From Siphonodentalium dalli (taxonomy: Eukaryota; Mollusca; Scaphopoda; Gadilida; Siphonodentaliidae), in assembly GCA_032622095.1 (NCBI GenBank), contig CP136069.1:39160194-39224193 (forward strand): a DNA stretch of 64,000 nucleotides, written 5' to 3'. The translations under genes and the position numbers were made by a program. The notes under the pieces were generated by a model that did no database searches, had not been told where the DNA came from, and saw nothing but the letters and a program-made list of their open reading frames with translations. The first letter of the stretch is position 1, and each line of letters starts with the position of its first letter. This document shows positions 1 through 11,700 of the stretch, in pieces.

Positions 1-65
1 CCATGCCAGTGCATCGTCTACAGCCTTTGTTCCCAGTGTACATTTCGCTTGTATGCAAAGTGCAG
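1..65 (+). CDS. SLC16-like transporter gene 1, coding exon 2 (partial at window edge)
   Basis: The first base completes a codon from outside the window. Twenty-one codons follow (ending ..FACMQSA) and then a single G before a GT donor at 66-67. The segment is nearly identical to gene 2 exon 2 (61020-61084), which encodes the end of membrane segment 1 and the start of segment 2 of a monocarboxylate-transporter fold. The leftover G joins TG at 14870 to make a valine codon, so the phase agrees with the next exon. The donor (G|gtttgt) is weaker than the gene 2 donor (A|gtatgt). The first coding exon of this gene lies upstream of the window. Confidence 0.85.
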
Positions 66-631
66 GTTTGTTGACTGTATATTTCTTACCCCTTCGGTTC
101 TCGTTAAATATTTCCACCCAAAGGGACTTTGGTGTGGGATATAGAAATAATTTCGGTCTGTCCGTCCATCCATCAATCTGTCCGTACTCTCAACAACGTT
201 GCAGCTCTTTATCTGAGTCATACTACGCCGGATTTGAATGGTATTTGGTACGCACATGAACCAACACGGTGGGGGAGGATTTCCAGATGCACATGGAACT
301 GGTGTGATTTAGACAATATTTTTCATTTCCAAAGTTATAACTCTGCAACATGAAACCAATATGTGTACGGGGAATTAAAGGAAGGAGGATGATTTGGCAA
401 CAAGAATTAGATGATATATAAAACCATGTCCGAACATAACAAATTATACATATAATGGTAAGTAAGAGGTGTAAGACAAATTGAGTGAGAGGAAAAAAAC
501 AAAGAATGTTTAATTAGATGATGAAATGACATTTCGCGAAAGTTTTTAAGAATAATAAAATCAACACATATATCTACAATAATCACTTCTCTTATACATA
601 TAAATTATATTATAACATCCAAGAGTCCATG
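66..631 (+). other. start of gene 1 intron 2, duplicated at 61085-61650
   Basis: There is no gene here. The sequence aligns base for base with 61085-61650, with scattered substitutions and small gaps, which shows it is the shared start of intron 2 in the two tandem transporter genes. Open frames on either strand in this stretch are conserved only because the DNA is duplicated. Confidence 0.85.
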
Positions 632-632
632 T

Positions 633-893
633 GGATACGCAGTCGAAGATGCCTTTCTTTATTTCTTTGAGTGCCCCCTGTATGCAACCGAAAGATGCGA
701 ACTTTTCTACAAGATTGCAGCCCACCAATTTATAATATCGAACATTTCCTCCTTACTCACAGGGATATCATCAGAATCGAATGGACGCAATGAAATTATT
801 TTGTTTATTCATACATTTCATCAACGAAACGATTTAATTAGGCCCCCTCTGCTAAAAAATATTGGCGATCCTCCTGTGCGTTACAAATGTTGA
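633..893 (+). pseudogene. C-terminal fragment of a LINE ORF2 protein
   Basis: This is an open frame of 86 codons with no start codon, reading GYAVEDAFLYFFECPLYATE and ending ..GDPPVRYKC before TGA. The pattern E-D-x-x-x-[YH]-F-F-x-C-P-x-Y-x-x-x-R is the usual Cys/His-type tail found after the reverse transcriptase of many non-LTR retrotransposons. The frame is cut at its 5' end exactly at the insertion boundary. It cannot make a complete protein. Confidence 0.75.
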
Positions 894-964
894 CTACCTC
901 AGATGAAATTTCAAAAGCAGGATAGGACTGACAGCAATCACAAACACACCACACATCATCTTGT

Positions 965-1600
965 ATATATGTTACTAGAAGGTGACCCGACTTCGTCCGG
1001 GCTTTGACCTTGAATTGTCCATTTTGAAGGTCAAGGTCAAGTGGGGTAACGATTTGACCAGTCCAAAACACTGCCCGGACAAAAGTACCCGACAAACGTG
1101 CCCGTCGAAATCCATCCGGTTTTACCCGATTTGACCTTGAATTGATCATTTTGAAGGTCAAGGTCTGGTCGGGGTCACGATTGGACCCGTCCAAAACAAT
1201 CGGTGAACAAAAGTAACCCAACGTATCAAATTTCGTCGAAATCCCATCAAAATTGGCGATTTGACCTTGAAGTTACCCGATTTCAAGGTCAAGGTCACGT
1301 CGCACGGGCAAATGAATATGCTTATGAGACTCGCCATAAGAATGTACCCCCACATACCAAGTTTCATCGAAATCCCGTGATATTCGGGCGTTTGACCTTG
1401 AAATGACCCGATTTCAAGGTCAAGGTGACGTCGCACGGACAAATTAATATGCCTATGTTCGTCCCCGGCCGAAAATACCCACACATACCAAGTTTCATCG
1501 AAATCGGTTGGGACGTTTTCGAGTTCATCGCGAACACACACACAGACACACAGACACACAGACACACAGACAGACAGATCTTCCAAAATATATAATAGAT
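965..1600 (+). repeat. ~130-bp tandem repeat family with GACCTTGA/AAGGTCA arms, copy 1
   Basis: It starts at GACCCGACTTCGTCCGGG. Four units begin near 1003, 1132, 1261 and 1391, each with TTGACCTTGAA followed about 15 bases later by AAGGTCAAGGTCA. It ends in (ACACAGAC)n and CAAAATATATAATAGA, a tail like those of RTE-type elements. Relatives are at 42805-43290 and 56330-57270. Open frames across it are incidental. Confidence 0.75.
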
Positions 1601-1851
1601 GTTCGTCATCTACGTTGTATTTCTTAAAATGTTAATGGGAGAGGGGCGGATGCAAGTTGTCAAAACTTGTGCCCCGATCCCTCTTGTAATATTAAATTAC
1701 AATAAAAATATGTTTAAACAAAAAAGAGTCCATGTTTCATTAAGGGTACGTTCATACGCTCACAAGTTTGCACACACTTCGGTACAGCAAGCTACAATGT
1801 GCCAAAACCGAATGCAAAAATGGTCATAAAATGCATCCATACCACATCTAA

Positions 1852-2367
1852 CTACAGTATTGCCCTAAGTAATCGACTCCTTAACCCTTTACCCAACAGA
1901 AGGGCCCTGTGCCAATGCATTCTCTTATATATGCGAGTCGACCATAGGTCGCCTCGCATATATAAGAGAATGCATTGGCTTAACACATTAAAAATTGTAA
2001 AATTGTTAAAGAATGTAAGAAAAAATGGTAAAAAAAGATTTTGTTTAGGCCAATGCATTCTCTTATATATGCGAGGCGACCTATGGTCGACTCGCATATA
2101 TAAGAGAATGCATTGGCACAGGGCATAACTGTAACTATCACAATGTGGTCAAGGAGCCGGTTCCAATGATATCCATATTTGTATAGTTCTATTGAGACAG
2201 ACCGAAGATATTTTAGGCTGTTGAAGCTTTATTTGGCCGGTTTTGGCCGGTTTGTTTGGGCAAATGGTTAAACACAGCAACAAGCCATATTTCCGACTAA
2301 ATCCTGAAAAGTTACCCATAATTCCGCTGTGTTTAAGGAGTCCATTACTTAGGGAATTACTGTATAT
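1852..2367. mobile_element. TA-flanked foldback MITE interrupted by family A
   Basis: The left end (CTACAGTATTGCCC..) and right end (..GGGAATTACTGTA) are inverted copies that match the complete foldback at 38889-39090. The family A element occupies a TTAA in the left arm. Part of the left inner arm is missing. Confidence 0.65.
1881..2271 (+). mobile_element. TTAA-flanked MITE, family A (double hairpin), copy 1
   Basis: The 391-bp element has inverted ends TTAACCCTTTACCCAACA and (diverged) TTTGTTTGGGCAAATGGTTAA. TTAA at both ends and a CCC start are typical of piggyBac-superfamily elements. It contains two ~67-bp near-perfect hairpins (1913-1979 and about 2051-2117) that are also inverted copies of each other. 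It sits inside a TA-flanked foldback whose ends remain on both sides (about 1852-1880 and 2272-2367). The TTAA target corresponds to the intact TTAA in relatives at 5200 and 38920. Confidence 0.8.
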
Positions 2368-2467
2368 GAGGAATAAATACTATGTAATTCCACTATATAG
2401 TAGCGAAATTTGCATGTAAATAGCATGCAACTGTCTCGGAAGAATCAATCATACAGCTGTACTTTAA

Positions 2468-2820
2468 AGGGGTACTGTACACTAAATTCGGCCATTTATG
2501 GGACCATCTCCTTTTATACTCAACATAATATATGCAACAAATGAATGAATTTGTGCCATATATTAGTGCAAAACACACTCATATGCTCTATAACGATGCA
2601 AACAACATGGTAATTGTGATGATAATGAATTTATCATTCAAGTCATAACTTCATTTCCATTATAATTACCATGTTGTTTGCATTGTTCACAGAGCACATC
2701 TGCACATGGATGTATTTTGCACTAATATATGGCTCAAATTCATACATTTTTTGCATATATTCTGTTGAGTATAAAAGGAGATGACCCCATAAATGGTCGG
2801 ATGTGATGTACAGTACCTCT
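2468..2820. mobile_element. TTAA-flanked foldback MITE, family E
   Basis: TTAA at 2464-2467 and 2821-2824 flank a 353-bp body with ends AGGGGTACTGTACA and TGTACAGTACCTCT. The two halves are imperfect inverted copies meeting near 2635. A truncated copy with the same right end and TTAA is at about 61790-62053. Confidence 0.7.
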
Positions 2821-2827
2821 TTAAGCT

Positions 2828-3230
2828 TTAACCCTTTACCCAACAGAACGGCCCTGTGCCAATGCATTCTCTTATATATGCGAGTCGACCATAGGTCGCC
2901 TCGCATATATAAGAGAATGCATTGGCTTAACACATTAAAAATTATAAAATTGTTAAAGAATGTAAGAAAAAATGGTAAAAAGTGTTAAAAAAAGATTACT
3001 TTTTTAGGCCAATGCATTCTCTTATATATGCGAGGCGACCAATGGTCGACTCGCATATATAAGAGAATGCATTGGCACAGGGCATAACTGTAACTATCAC
3101 AATGTGGTCAAGGAGCCGGTTCCAATGATATCCATATTTGTATGGTTCTATTGAGACAGACCGAAGATATTTTAGGCTGTTGAAGCTTTATTTGGCCGGT
3201 TTTGGCCGTTTTGTTGGGGTAAAGGGTTAA
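2828..3230 (+). mobile_element. TTAA-flanked MITE, family A, copy 2
   Basis: The 403-bp copy runs from TTAACCCTTTACCCAACA to TTGTTGGGGTAAAGGGTTAA, in the same orientation as copy 1, and carries both hairpins. It is absent from the paralogous intron 2 of gene 2 (about 62057), where the flanks run on directly. It was therefore probably inserted after the gene duplication. Confidence 0.85.
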
Positions 3231-4277
3231 GGCGACGTGTTGGTACTTGGTAGCACCGATACACCTGGAATTACAGAAATGTTGCTTCTCATGTCGTTAG
3301 ATTTGGTTAATATGCATGTTATATGCATGTTTCCGTCCATATTATGGCACCGGCCTGTGCGGCTATAGGGTTTTTTTTTATGAGAACATGCTTGCAAATA
3401 ACGATGTTCAAACACCGTACCAACTTGTGATAAATGTTATCATTTTAATTACCTTTAGTATACTCGTGAGGCAACAAATGGGAACAATATTAACACTTTC
3501 TATACTAAAGTATCACTGCTGAGTAGTAATCCGATAGGACATGTTCAGATAAAAAGTTCCACGTCGTTTGTTGAACATTTCCATCAACAAATAGGGCTCC
3601 TTCTGCACTGTTATTTATCTGCTTTTATCACCTTAACATCCCTCCAAATCAATAATAGACCATTCCGATGTACACTTTTTAAATGATTGGGAGAATCCAT
3701 TTGGTATAGAAAGTGTTAACGTGCATTGTCTATTCATTTTTATTGAAGTTACTGCCCTTAGATAAGTAATAAACCTCAGATATGCACGACCGGGGCGTGG
3801 CTAGGATCTCAGGTCGGGCATGCACTCCTTGAAATTTCAAATTGAACCCCGCCCCTTGCAATTGAGTTGGAACTTTCCAGTTGGAACCTCACGGTTTTAA
3901 ACTGCTTTATATTTCCAACCTGACACCCCCTATAAGGTTGAAAATTTACCAACATTTCAAACACAAATTTGGACACCAAAAATTAAAAAAATATGCTACT
4001 ATTGACCTACAAAGAAATCAAATACCCCCCCCCCCCCCCCACCCCACCTAATTACTGGTTGGAATATCATGCAACGAAAACAATCTCAAGATATCTGCGA
4101 GGTAAAATTTACAAATAATGTTGTGCCAGGCAACTGTATAAAAATTGTTACCGAAGTTGGGGAGATCAGACAACTCAATACCCTGTCGCCACGTAGGCGG
4201 CGATGTGCACCATACAGTTATTGTATGGTGTCATGCATATATACGCAGATGTAGTATGAACTGTTGGTGTTTTATAG
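3231..4277. repeat. remaining duplicated intron 2 sequence and C-rich repeat
   Basis: No gene is seen. About 3330-3450 and 3765-3980 align with 62070-62440 near the window end, in the same order. An unmatched block (about 3460-3765) lies between them. A poly-C run occurs at 4026-4040. Confidence 0.6.
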
Positions 4278-4281
4278 TTAA

Positions 4282-4761
4282 AGGTACTCAATCCGTAAAG
4301 AGGGTCCCCATCTCAACAGATTCCAACAACAACAATCCGATCAGAGGGTCCTATATTACTATTTCTTTGGCTTTGGGGGTAAAAAATATTTGATTCGAGT
4401 CGAGGAACCCATCAAACAAAGCTCAGAGTTATTAGATATTGATTTTTGAAATTTTTTAATTTCTCGAGATGAGTACTAATAATTGCCGTCAATTTTGAAA
4501 CCTGCTCGAGATTATTACACCAAAACTCTATTCAAACAGACAAGGATGGATAACTCTAAAATCAAGTGGTAATAATCACGCAATTTTTACTACGTACTGG
4601 GCCAGAAAGAATTCCCGATAATGAAAAATAATTGATTTCTAAAATCGATATCTAACAAATCTGAGCTTTGATGGGTGACTTCCTCGACTCGAATCAAATA
4701 TTTTTGACCCCCGAAGCCGTTGAAATAGTAATTGAGATGATTTTTATCGGATTGAGTACCT
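4282..4761. mobile_element. TTAA-flanked MITE, family B, copy 1
   Basis: TTAA at 4278-4281 and 4762-4765 flank a 480-bp body with inverted ends AGGTACTCAATCCG and CGGATTGAGTACCT. It is closely similar end to end to the copy at 41084-41550, for which an empty site exists. The ends differ from families A and E. Confidence 0.85.
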
Positions 4762-4765
4762 TTAA

Positions 4766-5861
4766 TGTATGCCATCGTGGCAAAGCCGCTGTTATATCTG
4801 ATAACAACAATTTAAAGTAACTAGGGTTAAGTACACAATATACTTCACACGATAGCTGCCTCCAGTAAATCATTTAAAAGCCACAGATTGAGCGAAATTA
4901 TAAAATCTGATATATGATGTCAATTGTTTTACTATATCTCTAATGTTAACAAAATGTGCTGGTAAAAGTGAAGGGCAGATTCTTAGCCGATTACATTCAT
5001 GCACGTGATGTAGTATACGTGAACAAACAGTTGTGTAATTATCTGTTTTGCGGTACAATATATACAGTGTATGATTATGGCAACGCAGCTGAAAGGTCAA
5101 CGACTCTGAATTAACGAACACGAGGCCAAGTTTGAAGCCTGATATTATGCTCGATTATATGTTTCATCTACAGTATAATGCCCTAAATAATCGACTCCTT
5201 AACCACAGCAGAATTATTGGTAACTTTTCAGGATTTAGTTGGAAATATGGCTTGTTGCCATTCATCGGAAAGTACGAACTGGTACGAATCCGGTACGAAC
5301 TGGGATCACAATTGGTCGATAAAAAGTCAAATTATTCTATGATACTTTAAATCCCACAAAAAAGCTACTTCGAGTAATAGACTATATAGTCCAGGAGATA
5401 TTGGTCGACCTCTGCAACCCCCCCCCCCCCCAGGACTCAACCTCACCCCACTAATCAACGTACCATCACAATCAACGTACCATCACCAAATCAGAAGACG
5501 ACATGACTGTGTCTCAAGTTATCATCCCAAATAATTGTGGTTTCTAAGTTGAAAAGGGGCATAATTCCGACTGATAACTGCATCAAATAATATCAGACCA
5601 TAATCAAAAGCGAACTTGATGTGTATCTCAAATGCGATCCACATGCCAACATGTTATGTCAAAAATCATCTTGAACTTATCAACCGCAAAACCGGACAAA
5701 GTTGAGAAAGGGGCACACATCCGGTCAAAAATGACTGGACTTTGAACAAATTCGAATTTGACATGTGTGTTTTTACAACCAATACACACACGATTGAATA
5801 TATAGCGAAATATACTTAATCTGGTTTCACTATTTACCTGGCGATTTATTTTCAATTTCCA
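4766..5861. other. intron sequence with half a TA-foldback and old repeat
   Basis: No gene is seen. About 5160-5265 is the left half of the TA-foldback family, carrying an uninterrupted TTAA at the point where family A inserted in the 1852-2367 copy. About 5520-5760 is a degraded 'aaaggggcacac..' interspersed repeat common in this window. A poly-C run is at 5420-5432. Confidence 0.5.
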
Positions 5862-7290
5862 ATGGTTGTTCCCGGAATCAAATTTTACATTTCTAAAAAA
5901 AGCTACCGATCCAATAAAGCTACATTAATGAATGTGTGGCCTAGCGGTCTTTTATTTCCCCCCGACATTCCGTCGGAGGACAATAGTAATGACCCTCGTC
6001 AGTGCGTCCGTGTGTGCGTGGGAACGTATGTCCGTGCGTCCGTCCGGAACTTTGACCAAGCCTGCATGTATTCTGTCATTTTAAACTTGGCACACATATC
6101 AACCTGCATGGGAACCTGCGCACTTGCGATTTTAGGTTCGGTCGGGCTCACTTTGGCGGTTATTGCCCTTTTTCGACATAGAATCGTACATCCTGGGACG
6201 CATTTTTTGTCCGAGTCTGTATTTCGTCATTTTCCAGTCATTTTTTTTAAATCTTAGCACAGATAACCATAATGGGAAACTGCGCACCTGCGACGTTCAG
6301 TTCAGTCGAAGTCCTTTTGGCAGAGTTATTGCCATTTTTCGACACAGAAATGTTTTACTGTAAAATCCTTTTAATTCGTGGGGGTCTGTTATTTGTTGAT
6401 TTCGTGGTTTTGCTCAACCACGAAATCAACAACCAAAAAATAGTCGACTCTTGCGTTGAATGAACAAAAAACCCATATAATATACGAGATGGAAATAAAG
6501 TTCGGACATTAAGGTCTGTTTTCTAAAAGCCGTATAATGTATGTATAGAAAAACACAGAAGACGAGATGAAGCGTAATCTTTTTCAATACATTATCATTC
6601 ATTCATCGAATTTGATATGCTACATCATCTGATCTCGGCTATCATAGTTTGTTTAACAATGCTCAATGCATTGATTTCTTTAAAAGGATATTTGTTTACC
6701 AGTAACCACGTGCAGACTATACATAATACAATAAGTACCTACTTGCCGAAAGTTTGAAATGAAGCTGGTAGCTATTATGGTAATGATTACGTGATGTGTT
6801 TTCAGAGCAGGAATACCTTGGGGTTTAATTTCACAGTAGTACACACATAATTTTGGTCATGCAGCTGCTACTGTAGGACTTGTTGATATGCATAAACATG
6901 ATATCTGATCCACGAATTCATGTACCGGCGAAAAAAGGGGGATAACTCCACCAAAGAAAGTCACACGGACGTCATAATTGCAGGTGCACAGGTTCCCATG
7001 GTACTAAATATTTGTTCCAAGTTTAAAAAAATTGACCTAAAATAATAAAAGCTGGGACAACATGATACATGTTGTGAAAAAGGGGGAAAACTCCACCAAA
7101 AAAGTCATCATTTTCCGTGAAACTTGGCACAGATATCAGCGATTATGACAATCGCTGATATCTGTGCCAAGTTTCACGGAAAATGATCAAAAAACGACTG
7201 AGAAAAACTCAGGACAAATTTGTGTCCACGGACGGACGACGGATGGATGGTCAAGCTGATCCCAGTATACCCCCATAACTTTGTTGCGGG
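5862..7290. repeat. interspersed repeat with CGTCCGTCC runs and two hairpins
   Basis: About 5930-6360 and 6930-7290 carry the 'cgtccgtccg..aacttggcacacatatcaacctgcatg' repeat theme. A 15-bp-arm hairpin (GTTGATTTCGTGGTT and its complement) is near 6396-6431. A perfect inverted repeat with 37-bp arms and a 5-base loop is at 7108-7186. No gene is seen. Confidence 0.55.
7108..7186. repeat. perfect 37-bp inverted repeat (hairpin)
   Basis: The left arm starts TCATTTTCCGTGAAACTTGG and the right arm ends with its exact complement ..CACGGAAAATGA, separated by 5 bases. Lack of mismatches suggests a recent origin or template-switch error. Confidence 0.8.
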
Positions 7291-7299
7291 GTATAATAA

Positions 7300-8960
7300 A
7301 ACCTTCTGTCGAGTTCTGGGCTATTCAGAGACCCGGATTCCAGTTTTCACTCATTTATTATTAAAAACGTATTGCCGTGGTAACATCAGAACCTGCCTGC
7401 ATATGTCCACCAGCACATTATTATATTTATTAATTATATCAAAAACATAAACTATAATTTGATAAAACTGGGAATTGCTATAATAAGAAAGCCGATAGTT
7501 ATCTTATGGTAGGTGCACATGATCACACTTTGTTATTTAGTTAAATTCCTAAACAGAAATAGAGGAAAATGTTATTTAGGCAGTTGGATTCCATTTTTCA
7601 CTGTTTCCATTTGCGAAAAAGGCTATTTAACCCAAAACAATAAACAATCGTACAACATTTCATTTGAAGGTAACATCCGCATGTTATGCACTCTATCAAG
7701 ACTAGTACGTTGATATAGTATTCGTATTGTTACTCTTCCACATAATTCAATTCGACTAATGGCCGATTCCATAGTGCCAGTTGATATATAAATAAGAGAG
7801 GGTGTGTTGTTCGGATAGCTGGATTCCAGTTTTCACTGATTTTATTAATAAATAAAAACAAATAACCCTGGTAACCATTGATCCTGCTTTATTCCAACAA
7901 CGCCTTATCATATCTATTACTTACATCTGAATTGTTGACAAACGAAACTGTTTTTTTTAATAAATGGCATGCATAATAATTAATGATGCCTATCATGTTG
8001 TGATCGATCCCAGAATTATCTCATTTTTCACAAACAAGTTTGTTTACCCCAAAAACGAACCATAGAGCTTTGACATACTCCAAAATTATCTTACAAAATG
8101 TGAACATGCCCCCTCTATTGTTTAGTTGCGTTCCCATCCAAAAATAGACGTAAATGTTATTTAGGTAACTGGATTCCATTTTTCACTGGTTTCAATCACG
8201 AAAAAAACTATTTTACCCCAAAATCAGAAATCGCTCAATATTTCACAAGAAGGCAACACCGGCATGTTATCTGCTGTACCAATATGAAACGTTTGATACA
8301 TAACTAATCTTGTTACTCTTTCACATGATTCAATTCGAATAAGTGCCGATTCCGGTCCCGCTAATACATGTGTAGGGCTATATATAATTACAAGGGGATG
8401 CTACTCAGAGTACTCAATTCCAATTTTTACTGATTTTATTAATTCAAATCAGATTACCCTGGTAACCATAGAACCTGCCTTATTCCAAAACCGCCTTGTT
8501 AATTTAGTATCTACATCTAAAACTTAATTTTTTAACATTGAAACTGGGATTTTTTTTTATAAAATGGAATGAATTAATGATGCATATCTTGTTGTGGTGG
8601 ATTCCAGAATTATCTAATTTTCTCACAAAAAAAAGCGATTTTTACCCCAAAAACGAACCCTAGAACATTGACATACTCCATAATTCTTTTACAAAATGGG
8701 AACATGTCCAACCTCTATTGTTTAGTGGTGTTTGCTTCCAAAAAATAGATGTAAATATTATTTAGGCAGCTGGATTCCATTTTTCACTAATTTGTTTCAC
8801 GAAAAAGCCTATTTTACCCCCAAATAAGAAATCGTACAACACTACACGAAAAGGCAACACCGGCATGTTATCCGCTGTATCAATACGGACATTTTGATAT
8901 ATAATTAAGTTTGTTACTCTTCCACTTGGTTGAACTCGATTAATAACGCCCAATTCTGGT
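7300..8960 (+). repeat. three tandem copies of a ~595-bp unit
   Basis: Landmark 'ttatttaggcagctggattcca' occurs near 7570, 8158 and 8758. Each is followed by the same order of blocks: 'aatcgtacaacattt', 'ggcatgttatcygctgtatcaa' and 'gttactcttccac'. The first and last copies are partial. No protein-coding signal is seen. Confidence 0.7.
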
Positions 8961-8999
8961 CCCAGCTGCTCCGGTCTCCGGTGGAGCAAAAGTCATCAC

Positions 9000-10600
9000 T
9001 CCTCGTCCGTCGTCCGTCCGTCCATCCGTCCGCCCATCCGTCCGTCAACAATTCTTTGAACATCTTCTTCTCCAGATCCATAGAACCGAATGGTTTCATA
9101 TTTGGTGTGGCTGTTCCCTAGGTGACTGGTATTCAGATTTGTTCAAATTAGGTCACTGGCTCAAATAGTTGCGAAAGCAGGGCCATAACTCTATTCCTCC
9201 ATAGTAATTCTTAGATGACTTCTTCTTAAGAATCATTGGGCCGATTTAGCTTATATATGGTATAGAGGGTCCTTGGATGACTGGGGTTCAGATTTGTTCA
9301 AATGGGGTCACTGTGTCAAATAGGGGCGGAGCCAGGGGCACAACTCTTACAAAAAAAAATGAACAAAAACAAGAACAAAACAAAACAAACAAATAAAAAA
9401 AACTTATTTTAATTGAGATTAATTTCCTGCTCAATTTGAAAAAAGAAATAACACCATTATAACATCCACCAGGGTGACTCAACCAAACTTGGTTTAAATC
9501 CGTCTAAAATCAAGAACATGCAAACAGCTAGAAGATACTCAGAGCTCTATGAGATATGAGGAAGGTGTCTGCAATCACATAATGTTTACTTAACACCATA
9601 TAGAAGTCACATTGATTATAAAGTAATAAATGGAATGGCAGTGTTAACAAAATCTGATTGGAATGACAGATAGTTTGATTAATACCCTAAAATCATCTGC
9701 CTGTTCAAGAGTTTGTATATAAATTACCCATGGGTTATGGTAACACACTCCCAAGGGCAAGTGTGAATGATGAATCTGACAGTTAGGCCAGTAAAACTAA
9801 ATACCTGTTTTCTCAGGCAATTACATATGGGAAACTGGATGAGAAAGAAGGAGGCATTTTTCTTAGCTTACCTGAAATGAAGAATTGAGATATATTTTAT
9901 CAGGATGGTCCCTACCTGTAGGTGGCTGGGATTCAGTTCTGTTCAAATGGAGGTCACATGGTCAAAAAAGTGGCATAGTTAGGGACCTAACTCTTTCCAT
10001 CCATAGTAATTCTTAAAACATCTTCTCAAGAATCATCGGGGCTATTTAGCTTACAATTGGTATGGAATGTCCTTGAGTGACAGGGATACAGATGTGTTAA
10101 AATGAGGTCACCGGGTCAAATAAGGTCGGAGCCAGGGACATAACTTGTCCATCCATTGTAATTCTTAAAATGTCTACCTATCAAGAAACATCAGGCCTAT
10201 TCAGCTTATATTTGATATGGGTGACAATGATTCAGATTTAATTCAGAAATGGATCACTGGGTCAAATAGGGTCAGAGCCACGGACATAATTCTTTCCCTC
10301 ATTATTTGAACCATTTGGCATATTTAACATACGTTTTGGTATAGAGAGTCCTTGGGTGACTGGGATTCAGATTTGTTGAAATGGGTTCACCAGGTCAAAT
10401 AGGGGTGCGACCAGGGACATAACTCTTCCCCGTAGTAATTCTTAAAATGGCTCCTCCTCAAGAGCCATCAGTCCTATTTAGCTTATATGTAGTAACTAGT
10501 ATGGGGGGTCATTGTGTTACTTGGGACTGGGTTACAGATTTGTTAAAATTGGTTCGACCAATCAAGAAATGGCATTTGGTGTATATGGCCTATGGAGAGT
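9000..10600 (+). repeat. ~150-bp degenerate tandem repeat
   Basis: Units share 'gggtgactgggattcagatttgttcaaatgggg' and 'gccagggacataactc' with clear copies near 9110-9330 and 9890-10540. An unrelated A-rich stretch (9340-9890) interrupts them. A CGTCCGTCC run is at 9003-9040. Confidence 0.6.
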
Positions 10601-11080
10601 TGGGATAAAAATTTGTTTGAATGGGGTCCACCATTAAAAAAGGGGGCATGCCAGGTTGTAACTTTGCCACAGTTAGGAAAGCTTGAGGTATCAGTTGTAA
10701 AATTCCAACATGTGCAAAGGAATTTTACGAACTTGGGAGTGTGCTTGCTTCAGTTGGGAGGGAGCAGGCTATGGACTATGTGGGGTGTGGGGATCTGGAC
10801 CATATTTCAAGGTGGACACCACACTGCTCAACGGAGACCATCTAGGCTACGTCCCTCTTTAGGACTACTTGTTTTAAGTGAATTTGACAAGTACTAACTC
10901 TTATGGTCTTCTGAGTCCCAATCTTCTCAGTCTTTACAGTCTGGTGAGCGTTTCCACATTCATTGACTGTCTTGTTGATTCAGTAGTCAGTTGCATACAC
11001 ACAGGTATGATGACTGGTGTGGTATACCCCATAGCAGACTACAGAGGACAATTTCAATCAATATCCAAAAACTCTTAAAT
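10600..11080. other. intron sequence, nothing recognised
   Basis: One 101-codon open frame (10592-10897) begins inside the preceding repeat and has no recognisable domain. I treat it as chance. Confidence 0.4.
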
Positions 11081-11696
11081 GAAATCACATATTTCATTGT
11101 GATACATGATTAAATTATCAATTGACCACATACCAACTATCTGAATCTAGCTTTTCAATTATGAGTAATACTATTTTAGACCAACGTAAAACACGAATCG
11201 GGCCTCCCCTTTTAAGACATAAAAGAACAAATGCTTTATCTATAACATTTATAACTCAAATGTATGTTAAGGTAAAACATTTGAATTGGAATACTTGTTG
11301 TAATTTCACTTTGTAGTCCTTTAATTTAACATGATAGCAGTGAACCACACTTCCGGGAGACAACATGAAAAATGTCAGAGTTCTCGGCCAACAGATTTAT
11401 GTTTAGCCATAAATTGTCCAATTGTATTCATGGGTTGTGCTGATCCATACGCGCATATCTTATTGTCTGATTTCTTAAGAGTTGGTTGTAGAGAAGGCTC
11501 TTCAAGTCACGTCCATCGATCACATTTATACCAGCACCTGCGTCAGCTATCAGTCTGATCACAGTTCCATTTATTTCGATGTCAAACAACTATCATATGT
11601 TGTTTTGTGGCGTTGATAGCGAAAACATATTCTGCATCACTTTCCTCGGATTGCTGATCATCGATATTATCATTTCCCATGTTTTCTGCCAGCGTC
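11080..11696 (-). pseudogene. decayed Gypsy-type LTR retrotransposon protease region
   Basis: Read on the minus strand from 11696 downward. First comes an acidic linker (NMGNDNIDDQQSEES). After a frameshift, IEINGTVIRLIADAGAGINV is a retropepsin active-site region in which the usual D-[TS]-G-A is D-A-G-A. After a second frameshift come NKICAYGSAQPMNTIGQF and then HVVSRKCGSLLSC, both matching the order of blocks in Ty3/Gypsy pol. Stops and frameshifts show it is dead. The element is cut at 11697 by a TTAA MITE, and no LTRs were found. Confidence 0.65.
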
Positions 11697-11700
11697 TTAA

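Larger units (their letters stand above)
632..1734 (+). mobile_element. 5'-truncated LINE insertion with 11-bp target duplication
   Basis: The direct repeat AAGAGTCCATG occurs at 621-631 and 1724-1734. In the paralogous intron the corresponding site (about 61646-61656) is single and uninterrupted, so this 1,103-bp block is an insertion. It begins abruptly inside a reverse-transcriptase C-terminus (633-893), continues through a noncoding region with ~130-bp repeats, and ends in an A-rich stretch. That is the expected result of target-primed reverse transcription. The internal 'CCCGACTTCGTCCGGG' repeat (about 965-1600) may be part of the element's 3' region or a nested insertion. Confidence 0.8.

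Noticed and set aside
1799-3000. Open frames across 1799-2128, 1852-2097, 2643-2988
   Set aside because: They read through MITE hairpins; the same peptide appears on both strands because the DNA is palindromic.
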